A stretch of 64,000 nt of DNA, taken from positions 7,164,649 to 7,228,648 of the forward strand of contig NW_025062477.1 of the NCBI RefSeq assembly GCF_000002995.4. Direction: 5' to 3'. The stretch is from Brugia malayi. Taxonomy: Eukaryota > Nematoda > Chromadorea > Rhabditida > Onchocercidae. A model generated the notes under the pieces. That model was not told the origin of the DNA. It made no database searches and worked only from the letters and a program-made list of their open reading frames with translations. Numbering within the stretch: position 1 is the stretch's first letter; the number at the start of each line of letters is the position of its first letter. Positions 14,192 to 26,568 of this stretch are shown here, in pieces. The position numbers and the translations under genes are program-made.

Positions 14192-17100
14192 CTTTTATGG
14201 AATTTTCGAGATTCTTTCCATTATCAAATGATGGATCAATTTCTGCATAGAAATCATCAAACTTGGCATAGTCGTCTAAATAAAAGTTGCAAGGTAAATA
14301 TACTTTTATAGAACTTAAAATAAATAAGGAAGAAAAAACAAAAGTAAAAAGTTATGTTACCTAATAGCAAGACTAATCAATGAGCGCAGAAACTACGCCA
14401 ATTTCATTCCAACTAGTATTTTCAGTCACTGAAACAAATTCAAATCCAAATATTATACTTTGAAGCCGATCAGATTGCTCCTTGTTCGCCAGATGTTCAA
14501 ATTTGTTATTCTTTCCTGCAAGCTGATCGTTCGTTGCTATTCTTGCACTCTTTCTATAAAGCGGATTGTTGAATCCATTCTTCGTTGAGATTGGTTCACT
14601 ATTTGTCACCGTCGGATGATAACTAAAATTATAATTGCTTCGTTATCTTCTTTTTAATGACTTGCGGTTATTCAGTAATACCAAATAGCTTTAGCAAATT
14701 CGGTTAGGTAAAGTGATTTATTCAGGAGTTGACTTCCAGTAAACAGAGTGAATACCCTTGAAAATCTAGTGTCAATACACTTATTCTATGCTAACTCATT
14801 TTTTAAGTTAACACTAGATAATGTAGAATTGAAAAGAAGGAAAGGAAAGGTTAATGTGACAGGATTGTAATAGGAAAATTATTGAATTTGGAATATGATA
14901 AAAATATTCCGGTATAGATGCAAATGTTTTCATTTTTTGACAAACAGAAGGATAATCGTAAACTCACGTGATAATAGGAATAGTAGGACCACGTTCCTTT
15001 ACATATTTTCGTCGATAGTAAAAAACAAGAATTAGGAGAATAATCATTATCACATATAGGCCACTAACAATTGAGCTCATAATTACCACTGTAGTGCGCT
15101 CTTTCGGTAGATGCTTCAGCTCTTAATTTTTATTAAGAAATATAAATATTAAGTGAAACTGAAATAATATATCTTAGCTTACAGTAACGGCATTTGAAAG
15201 TTTTTATACAGTAATATAAATTTTAAATAGATAAACAAAAAAGGTAAAGACTATGATGAAGTAAATTTTTCACTTGAGATTCAATTCCAAATATTACAAG
15301 TAGCATTGGGCACCTTATCATAACATTCGTTAAGAGAAATTTGCTTTACCACTGTTTTAGCTTGAAGAGTAAACATTCTAGAAAGGATTACGTTTAGTTA
15401 CATTAATTTCCTAAATTTTTTGCTCCGTCTTTTCATGCCTCCTCGCATGATCCTTTCAACGAATAGAAAAAAACTTCATACTGGTAGGATCACAGGAAAG
15501 ATCGTTCTTCTTGCAACAACCGATCACCGGGTTGCAAATATCTTCACCACAGTCGCAAACATGCGCACACTGTTCTCCCCAAAAACCTTCAGGACAGACT
15601 GCAAAAGATAATTATTAAATAACTTTTTTTTTCACATTTTAAAGAGATCTATTAAAGAAATGTACTTAAAATTGGTATTTGGCTTGAAAAACATATTTAC
15701 ATATCATAAAGAAATATCTGATCAAATCAAAAAAAGGTTATCAAAACTTACTTTGATCACATTTCGGCCCAGTGAATCCTGGATGACAGACACAATCACC
15801 CGTTGTTGCTTGGCATCTCGAGTTTTCCATTTCACAAGAACATCGGAAAACGCAATCTGGACCCCACGAACCTTCAGGACAATACTGATTACACAGATCG
15901 CCCATAAGACCTACAGAAATGCTGTTTAGTAAGAAATAAACAGATGAAAAATCCTAATAATTCCAGTATTTCTATCAATAACTTAAAAGCTACCGGCAGC
16001 ACAATGACAAATACCATTGACTGGATTGCATAACTTGCGATCACTTGCACATCTGCATTCATTTAGGCAATCTGCACCCCATTGATCCATCCCACAGGCT
16101 ATAAAACATGATTAATGTGACTTAAAACAATAACCAAAGATGTCTCCGACAATCATGCAATATATAAGTAGAGTTACTAACCGAATTTTACAATAATGCA
16201 AGTTCAGCATTACATGATTATTTCCGTCAGTAATGCAATAAAAAGATTAGAAATATATCAAGCAATCCAGGAATGCCATTTCAATTTTCGGATTGTTAGA
16301 TCAAGCACGAGAATCACTCATTAATTTAAAAGTTTGTTTTCTTAAAAGTAGGCATACACTAACTTAATTCACACTTTTCTCCCATGAAGCCAGGTGCACA
16401 ATGACATTCACCGTCTATCGGATCACATTCACCCTTATTCTTGCATTTGTTGCATGTTTGAGAACAATTCATGCCCCACTTACCGGTCGGACATTCTGAA
16501 ATAAGCTTTTCAGGTTAATTCTGGTCAAGTCTGAAATCTATAAGATGCATAGAGCGAAAAAAGGAAGTGATAGCAGTTTAGGAGCATAAACTATATACTC
16601 AGAGAGTTCCTTTCTCGATTTACAAAATTCTGTATGTTTCACTATTGACCCCTAATACAACATTAGCTGAAAGAAAGTAGTTCTTTTGCACCTGCAATAT
16701 AAAAGACGGAAGTAATCCCAAATACCTAGATCACATCTCGCACCCGTGAAACCGTGGTAACACTGGCAGCTACCATCGATGCTGTCGCACTCCGCACTTT
16801 CCGCACAATTACAATGATTCATGCACTTGTCACCCCACGTTTTAAATGGACAACTTTGCTCACAGAGTACACCACTTCGTCCGGGTGGACACTGTAAACA
16901 CTCGCCAGTAAATGGATTACATCCATGTTTACAGGCGCACCTCTGCGCACATTTCTCTCCGTAGTAACCAAAAGGACATTCTAAAAAGTATGAGCGAATT
17001 AATGATTCAAAATAAAAAAATGACAGAGTTGTTCAGAATTTCAAAGCGATAAACCAAATGGAATTCCAAATTGGCATGCTGGTTAGTAGAGATCAAAGTG

Positions 17101-20100
17101 ATTGGAATGATCTAAACAGGAACATTTTACTTGCTACTTATCACAACAATTGAAAAACAAGATTGTCAAATAAATCAAGTAAAATTTCTTGCAGATCACC
17201 ACATCCAGACCAATAACTGTTGTACTTATTTTCTTAGTGTAACTAGTCCTCACTGAAACTTTCCTCGGCAATTCATTCAAAGACTGTTTCCAAGAAAAGA
17301 AAAAAAAAAAAGAAACAATGTTTAAAACAGAAATTAAAATGAAAGCTCTGAATTAAAAATAAAAAATTGAAATAAAATTTCTGTCCTAAAAAAGCAGTCA
17401 GAAAAGGTAAATATTAAAATTTTTGCTCAATATTGGACAGTGAAAGGAAGCCCTCACTTCTGTCACATAAACGGCCAGCATAACCTGGACGACAATCACA
17501 CTTCCCGGAATCACCCATACAAATTCCATGAACACATGGACATGAATCCAAGCAATTCTCTTTTTCTTCCAAAGGACATAACACTGAGCAATCCGGTCCT
17601 GAAAACGATATAATTATTCAAAACCATTTACGAATTAAACTTTAATTTATTTGATATCCTCACATTCTATCACTTCTCAATTTTTTCAAAATTTAAGGAT
17701 TAAAAACCAACCCGCCCATCCATCTGCGCAACTGCATTCGCCATTTATTGGATCGCATGTGGCGCCATTCCAACATCGGCATTCTTGCGAGCAGTTAATA
17801 CCATAAAAATCCTAAAAGTTTAATGTACTTGCAGATTCAAAAATGAATTAAACGCTGACTCAAATTGCTCTAAAATGATCTGTTGGTAAAGATAATTTAA
17901 AATGACTGAACTGAATCATCTGATACCCTATCGATACTAGCAATATGCATTAATACTAATAATCAATAGTTATTATTCCTTTCATGCATTCAGTGAATAA
18001 TTAATGAAAAATTAAACTCTAACTTTGCTGCACGGCACATCACAACTTTTTCCGGTCCATCCAGCCGGACAAATGCATGCACCAGTTAACGGATTGCAAC
18101 CGGCACCATTTTTGCAACTGCATACCCGACATTCTGTATTACCATGACCACCCCAACAAGGCAGATTACACTGTGGTCCTCGCCAACCTGAAATTACTTT
18201 ACCTTTTATCATAACATTATATTTTTATCAGACAAGTCTAGGTTAAAACCCAATCAATAACACAAACTAGTAGTAGAGGAACTCTGTGTATGTAACATAC
18301 CAGCGGTGCACTTACAGGTACCAAAACGATGATCGCATGATGCACCATTTTTGCAATTGCATTTCGATTTACAGTCCATACCAAATAAACCTTCAGGACA
18401 TTTTTCATCACAACTGAAAACATAGGGATTTCTACAAAATGAGCTTGTGCATCTATAATGCCAAAATGATAACTCAATATTTGTAAAAATAATTCAATCA
18501 AAACATTTCAATGGCTAAAAAACATGGAAATTTAAAGTTTTGTGATATCGAAATGGACTTGCATGCTTTACCGAATTCCTTGATATCCAGCAGCGCAAAT
18601 GCATTTTCCAGTTACCGGATTACATTGGGAACCGGTATTTAGGTTACACTCGCATTTTTTCTTGCAATTTTCACCATAATACGATGTCGGACATGGAGAA
18701 TTACAGCCTGCTCCCGTATAACCAGCACGACAATTGCAGGAACCAATAATTGGATGGCATCTTAAATTAAAATTGAAGTGAAAATATATGAACGGGTAAA
18801 TAAAATTATAATAAACTCCAGAAAATAAAAGAAAATAAAAATCAGTAGAGAAAAAGAAAGAAGCGAAAAATTGCGCTGATAAACTTAATCTTACAGTTTC
18901 GTATTGTTTGGGTTGCATGCACATTCATTTTCACAGTTTGGTCCAAAACGATCAAATGGACAAACTGTAATTTCAAAAAGCAATTGTGCTAGAAGTGGAA
19001 ATATTGACAAATTAAGAAGGTTTGATTAGTACAAAAAGAAAAATTAGCAGGAAAACAATTAATTTCTCAGGAACTAACCAAAAGAAATGTGGATTAAAAT
19101 AAATGGAAGTGACTTAAATTTAAAAATAAGGAAAGGTAACACTTTTGAACAATACTTTTGTGATCGCAGCGTTCTCCATGAAATCCTTCTAGACAAATGC
19201 ATTTCCCACTAATCGGATGGCAACGGGCTTCGTTTACACACTTGCATTTTTGCGCACAATGAAATGAGAATAATTGATGTATGTTAATTAGAAATATGTT
19301 AATTAATTGGGAACAGTAATTCAGAGAAATTAATTTAGTATCAAATTATTTTACTATTCGTAACAATTTTCCAGATGAGCGCTAATGGAAATAATTTGAG
19401 TTAAATAGTTTTCAGAAGTATCAACTTACGATGACTATTAATTCTGTTCCGTTTGAGAAACATATAACAAAAGAGAAGAAAAGAAAGGGTTGAAAGTTGA
19501 CGAATCAGATCAACTGACACTGTGTTTACACTATGGAAATAGTAGCAGCTTTAGTTATTCTAGTGAATGATACTTTTTTTCCAAATGTGCCTTCCGGACA
19601 TGGCTCTTCGCAGTGTTTTCCAGTAAAACCAACACAATGACAATTCCCAGTTACAGGATCACATTCATTTCCATTGTAACAGAAACAGTTTGATGCACAG
19701 TCAATACCATAATAACCTTTTTTACATTTGTTTTCACAAAATCGACCCTAAATTCAAAAAGTAATTTTATTTTTTGCATAAATTGAACTATTGACTTAAG
19801 TTTTAGCCCAGAATTTCCTGAAAACTAAAATGAAGTTAGATAAAAAACAAGTTAAATTTGATATTAGAACACTTCAATTCTATTTAATCTTTGCAATTAC
19901 ACTGCTATTTCTGAGCCTTTCAAATCAGTAAAATTTACAACAAATAATCACCGAAAATCCTGCAGTGCACATGCAACTGCCATCTTTTTTGTTGCAATAT
20001 GCGCCATTTTGGCATTTACAGTCATGTATACAGTCAGGTCCATGCTTTCCCTTAATTAAATAGGCTTTATAAAATGTGTGATATCTCATTAAATAGACTG

Positions 20101-22336
20101 ATTTTAAGAAATCATGCAAATTTTATTAAAAATTTGAAATCATTAAGCAGTTCCATATAAATTGAATTAAGTTTCATGAAATTAAACTTTATGAATCATT
20201 CATTTGGTCTTTTCATTTTATTAAACTCCAAACTTCTGCATTCATATCATTAAAAAGTTTTACAAAAAATAAAAAACTCTCACTTCCTCACATTCCTCAA
20301 GACACAGTGGACCAGAAAATCCAGAAGGACACTTGCATGAGCCATCAACTGAGCTGCAACTACCATTATTTTGACATAAACACAGGAATGCGCAACTTGG
20401 ACCCCAACGTTTATCATTACATGGTTCCTCGCAGTGTTCACCATGAAAACCTGAAAATCTTAAATGTAAAATTTGTTGATGGCAACTGACATTAATTCAA
20501 TTCATTATTGATATAATTCTAATTTTGTTAATTATTTCATTTGAAGCTTGGTAGTTGTCATAGAGGAAAAAATTAACATAACAAATACCAGAAGGGCAAT
20601 GGCAGATGCCGGTAATAGGATCGCAAGAAGCTCCGCGATTACATTCACATTTCAAAGAACAGGATGGACCCCAGAATCCTGATGGGCAGGCTGCAAAGCG
20701 AATCATGGTGAGTGTGATGAAAGCAGCAATAAATATAATAAAGTTTTATATTTCAAAAAATATCGTAGATTGAAATCTCAAATTCAGAATTCCCATCTTT
20801 TTTTTATAGATGAAATTTTTTAGAATTCAAACCTATCGAGCATGTAGGACCACCAAAACCAGAATTACATGTACAATTATTTGGTGCTGTACAGATACCT
20901 TTATAGCATGGTGGATCACATATAGCTACAATAATCACTGTTACACACATAATTGAGAGACACAAAAGTATTTGATATGTGATTTCCTAAGCAATGTGAT
21001 ACGTAATCTAAAATAGTGATACGTGCTCTATACCAATGCGACGTCACCAGTAAGCGACTGACTCTCTTGACATAAGATTCATCAGGTAGAAGAGCAAGGC
21101 TTATCAGATTCGACTTCATCAGAAAGTGTGGATACTTCACGTAGATTAATTATGATCATCAGTACTTTACTTGATCCTCGTATTTTCCCATATTTGTTTT
21201 TCATTATTTTGTTATTGCAATATCTTTTGAGAATTCTTAAAGAGAAAAAATAATATTATTCTTTAAGGAAACTTACGAATGCACGTGTTATTGGTAGTTT
21301 TTTTATAGCCATCACAACATCGTTTTACATATTCTACTACAATTCTTGGCACATGTCGATGAGATATTTTTTCATCATACCTAATTAATTAGAACAAAAA
21401 TATTTGAATGCCTATTCAGATTTAATTAGAACAGTCTTGTTAACCCAAAATATTCCTATTTGTAAATTGGAAAAAAAAATTACAACAATTGTATGATTTG
21501 TGATAGGAAAATTTTGGAATGTCATAAAAAATTAAATATAATTTGAACTGTGATTTGCACTTATCCAATCTTTAAATGTCGCTGGTTTTTGAAAATATTT
21601 TATTCTTTAGATTGAAAGAAAAGTCATGACAGAAGCCTTCAAATTTATAAAAAATTTTAAGCCAAATGTCCAACTGATCTTTAAATTTGCAACATTATAT
21701 CTTTAAGGTTCAAGTCCATGTTGTCTCATAATTTAGAAAAACTTAAAATAATTGTCTTCATTTTTTCATTATTCTTAAAATTCGATGTTTTGGTAAATTT
21801 ATGAGAAATTAAAAGAAGTATCCGAATTGAACTATTTATTTAGTAAATTTAAGTAATCCACAGATAATATTTACCTAATATCATTACAATTGAAACCTTT
21901 GTTAGTATCACCACACCAAACTTTCGTCCTGTGTGGTATCTTGTGAACATATTCCTCCAATTGAAGTAATTCTTTTCTAGAATTGTTTTCACAATCATTT
22001 TTTTCTCTTTCAGGAAAATCACGTGCATTAAGTAAGCGGAAAATATTCCTAATCCAAAAAATATATCTATCTGCATGTAAATTGAAAGAAAAATTTTCAA
22101 TAATTCAATGTTTTATGGTGTCCAAGGCACAAAAAGCAAACATATGTATTAAAGAAATGAATTTGAAGGATTTTCAACGATCACACATAAATAGATTAAT
22201 AAATTGACGGAAAATTTGAGAAGTTAACTTACTCTACAGGTACTACGCATACATTATCTCCAGTTGGTTCATTACAGTGAACCAGTTTGGTGAAACTTGC
22301 TACAGCAATAGGGAATAATTTAAGTAAGTAATGCAT
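14192..22336 (-). CDS. ced-1: CED-1/MEGF10/Draper-type phagocytic receptor (3' end not resolved)
   Basis: Single-pass receptor for engulfing apoptotic cells. Twenty-three in-phase exons (first 22233-22336, last sure one 14192-14275) give about 998 residues. The order is signal peptide (1-20), EMI domain (about 28-103, VWCG and KRCCDGY), some 17 EGF-like units of the CPxGxxGxxC type, a final cysteine cluster, a membrane helix (about 875-905) with [11 protein letters not shown], then FNNPLYR (NPLY about 935-938) and [13 protein letters not shown] (two YxxF/I sites). Length and order match the CED-1 family (about 1,100 residues in C. elegans), where NPxY binds the CED-6 PTB domain. A TTTCAG 10 bases upstream of the ATG suggests trans-splicing. 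The terminal exon is uncertain: 14192 has a clean donor in phase 1, and the best phase-compatible continuation is 13175-13317 (47 codons ending in TAA), at a distance like that in the neighbouring paralogue. Exon 19156-19258 lacks an AG acceptor. Confidence 0.93.
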
Positions 22337-22352
22337 GGCCTGATTACTGAAA

Positions 22353-25300
22353 ACAAACAACGTGAAATATTTATAAGTTGTAGAAATTTGCAAAAATATC
22401 GAACGGATCAAGTCAAAACAATAATGAATTACAATTACTTATAGTAATGATAAGGGCTTATCTGCTTCTTAAATTAATTGTTGGTTCAACCCAATGCCGA
22501 TAAAATTATTTCAATTAAATGACACATAATAAAATCCATTATCAATATCAATTTGTTTTTGTGAAACAAAGTGTATCGCTTCTATTGATCTACTTATTCA
22601 TGAGTTTTAGCCTTTTAAAATATTCTGATAAAGGAATGAAAGCTAGAGCCCATAAACTTCTCGTCAATAAGAACAAAAATGCAATGAATGGGCAAATGTC
22701 ACAAGTTCCTTTTCCGTCATTTAATTATGGTTCTGCTCTAATTTATGGTGCAGTCTGAACGGAGCTAGATTATCAATGTCTTCAAGAAGCATTTCCGGAA
22801 ATGAATTATTCCAACAGAATGCAACAAATTCATCAGCAGAGTGATACTGAGTTACAATAGAATTGGAGTAAATAAATTGAAGGCAATTGTGAAACGGAAA
22901 GGATACAATTTTTTATTTGTTGGGCGGATCAAATTGGGACAGGCACGAATTTAATCGCTCTGTTCATTCTCGTTGTCTTTGCTACCCTTAGTTAGGTGAA
23001 AGGTTATTATTCTTAGTCAAGTGAAAATCTTTGAATAATTCTTCAGAAAATAAAAGTAAGATGTGACAAATTTCTAATGAGAAAATATTCTGATCAAAGC
23101 ACGAGTTTTACTAATTTTTCTTCTGATTTATTCCACTTATCTAATAAAAATAAATGCATCCAATACATGTGCATTGTCATGCAATTTCCCACACAAAAAG
23201 TAAAATCATTTATTCGTAAAAACACCATAATATTGCGAAGAGTTATTTTCCCATTACCCTCCATTATTATTAAAATAGTGGATATAAGCGATGCGAACTA
23301 TTTTAATATAAATTCAGTTAAAAGTATTAATGAATAGAGAATAATTGGAAGATAATTGATTCCTTTTACAGTAATTCTAATTTCCTTTTTAAATCACAGA
23401 TACAATGAAGATGAAATTTAATTTCAGGACAGTGTACTGATTCGATGATGACACCACATAATCACATTGACTAGATGATATTCTATAATGATACTATAAA
23501 TGCATCGCATAATGTTTTTTCACTGGCAACCAAGGATTTTAAAAGAAGTGAAACTATAAGACAGAAACTATTTGCCGAATTACCGGATTGTTCGCATTCA
23601 GTTCGGTGGGAAAAATTTCTCCGAGTGCTGATTCATTGTTCAATTTAACATCAATGAAATTAGCAGAAAAAAAGTATTTCAGTTGTTTTCTGCGGTTATG
23701 AGACAATAAGTGGATCTTCAATTCCGACTTCTCAGTTCCATTCAACATCAGATCTTTTCTTTCCAAATTAGCTTTGACAAATTCATTACCAGCAAATCAT
23801 GAAACTGTAAAAGTAGCGTCCAATGAATAGTAGTAACGATTTTTTTCTACAGCAAACTGGTATTTCAGTTCTTTTCTGCTGTTTTTATAAGGGCTTCGAG
23901 ATCTTCGTTCTTTATTTGTCAGTGAATGGAACAATGAGTCGATCTTCAATCATTATGAATAGCGCCTTTACAATGCAGTCTGCAATGTACCAAAGATTGC
24001 TGCACAATTTGCATATTGTTAATGTGGCAGGCAGTCTGTAGCATGCACAACATCTACGTACAAATCCTTTTATCTCATTTCCTTTTTGAATTGCATTTTT
24101 TTTCAGTCACTCATTATATTACAATCACTGATTATATTATCATAGCAAACTGATAGATCACAACTCAAAAATGCTTCAGTAGAATAGCAAACTCTCACTT
24201 CATCAATTTAAAAATTATTCAACAATGTGAACCAATGCGTTTTTTAGACAAAAAAGGAAATGTAAGTTGACCAAGTTCGTTAATATTAAATTTGAGATAT
24301 ATGACTATAGATGAATTATTTCAAAACAAAATCAATATATTTAAGAGAATTCTCCTAAATAAATTCAACCTAGTCTTATCTGGTCCTGAATAGTACTACA
24401 CTCACACACTTATTTCTAAAAAACCATGAAAGTTCTTCCAACGAGTTTTATCCAAATTTTGAGAAACCGTAAATTTCCAACAGTTGTATAAACGAAAAAA
24501 CGAAAAATATTCAAAGAAATAAATGATACTCATCCGAATCAACGATGGACATGAAAATTACAGATAAACACAGTTTGCTATTCCAAAAAAGCGCAACTGG
24601 ATGAGCAACAGTGTGGAAAATCAGTTGAACTCCCTCTCCGGTTAGTGCTTCTCATTCCAGTTCAAATCAAAAATGACTGACTGCCTCATATTCTGCAAAC
24701 TAAATAAAGCTACAATTAAACCCCTATACCAGTAATAAGGATACAGATGAAAACCACATGATTTTTAGGCTGTAGTAAGACGATTAACACTACGTCAAAA
24801 TCCCTATATATTTTTTCTTCATTCCACATTTAGGAACTCATTAAAAATTTTTGAAAAAAAAAAAAAAAAACCCCAACAATTTTCTTAGAAAAAAAACAAA
24901 AATATCAAATGTTTGCAAAATGTATACTGCATTTTCCCCTATTTTAATGTATTTTTTTTAGAATTTGATAGAAATAAAGTGATTGAATGGACAAAAAAAC
25001 TGATAAACCAATAACCTAAAATTTTCTCGAGATACCGGAAAAAATGCGCAACAAATCGCATGAATCAAAAAAGGAGCGAAACTGAAAGCTTTTTTGCTCA
25101 AAATTAGAGAAACACAACAAAAACTTGAAATTTTATGCAGATTTGAAATTACATGCACAGAAAATCTTTTCAGTTAAGTTGCTTCTTCAAATCTTTTCAA
25201 GCAGTTATTTCAAATAAACTTAAAGGAAGACTGAATCATGATTACCAATCAGTATATTATCTACAAAAAAAGAAAAAAAAAAAGACTTCAAAGCATGCAA

Positions 25301-26568
25301 CACCAATAAAATTCAAAGCTAAAACATGAATGACTCACGTGGTTGCAATATTCTACGCTCAGAACATCAAACACCTTCACATTATATTCATCCAACAATC
25401 CACTTAATATCATGAATAGTTTGGTTTATCAAAAAAAAAAACACTTTTTTTTCTTGTGTTAAATGTAAATAGTAGCACGAGATGTTTCCACGGCAATTGT
25501 AAAAAAATATTCATGAATAAATTTAAATTCTTTATTCCCAATCAATTTACTTAATAGCTTCATCAGTTGTTGTTTTGAAACACTTATGATCCGTTCAACT
25601 GAATTTATTACAGCAGTACTCATTGAAGAGATATGAAGTGGAATTCCTTTTTCTGTAGTAAAAAGTAATGCTGGCTTGTTCTACATATTTTCACATTTTA
25701 TTATTTTATAATGTACTACCATATTAAGCTCTCTGCTATATTATTTGTTTTCTTTTATAATTCATTAAACATAAAGTCTACTATATTTCCATGACGATTT
25801 TTAGCACCACATGTAATACTGCTGCTTTTTATAGTGTTATATCAATATAGAGTGAATTGATAATTAACATCAAAATTAACATCATCCTTTCCTACCCCTC
25901 ATATATATCCGAAACTTTTTTCGTAGTTTCGATCCTATCAAAATTCAAGGATTATTTACCTCTTTTAATATTGTTGAGAGTTTTCCAAATTTCATAATAT
26001 GCCTCTAACTTTAAATGCCTACTAATTATTATGCATTTTGAATCGTGCAAAGTCAATTAGCCATGAGTTAGGAAGGTTAGGAAAGGTGTAAAGATGAAAA
26101 TAAAAGCTTTGACAAGTGTAGATGTGCAAAGTAAAGAAAAGGAAGTATATAGACTGATACATTTCACTATTCTATATTGGTTTAATCAACATAAACATAA
26201 CACAACAGTTTCAAGTCCCGCATAATGAAATCTTCTAATTTTCAACGCAGTTTTTAACAACTCTCTAGAAATCAGTAATCAGAAAGCAAAATGACTCAGA
26301 GAGCGGCTAGTAATTTAGAGCATCATCTGATAAAATAAAAGACAAATTAAAAAGTTCAGAAATCTTGTTGAGATCGAACCGATTTGGATAGGTAATATGA
26401 AATGCCAATCACTGAAAAAAACTGATTTTGCACCCCGATAAATTATAATAGTAAACATAAAACCAACTTTTGTTTGTAGAAATAATTTACTATACTTTAG
26501 GTCAACGTCTCTATCGGATTAATGCTAAAGAGAAAAGCTATTATTGACTTTTAAAGAGAAATAAAATT
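22353..26568. other. 4.2-kb upstream region of ced-1, no gene seen
   Basis: No exon with supporting splice sites and family similarity was found. The interval contains the presumed ced-1 promoter, scattered A- and T-tracts, and a weak diverged duplication: GTATTTCAGTT at 23674 and 23860, followed in both copies by ACAATAAG/ACAATGAG plus a GATCTTCAAT block. Confidence 0.5.

Noticed and set aside
14373..14458. Ced-1 tail exon read through to its in-frame stop
   Set aside because: The GTATAAT donor at 14458 joins in phase to the next exon with tyrosine motifs, matching the paralogue's structure; read-through remains possible but less likely.
21706..21720. GGTTCAAGTCC resembling a tRNA T-loop
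   Set aside because: Flanking bases do not form a T-stem and no acceptor, D or anticodon arms are found nearby; it lies in a ced-1 intron.
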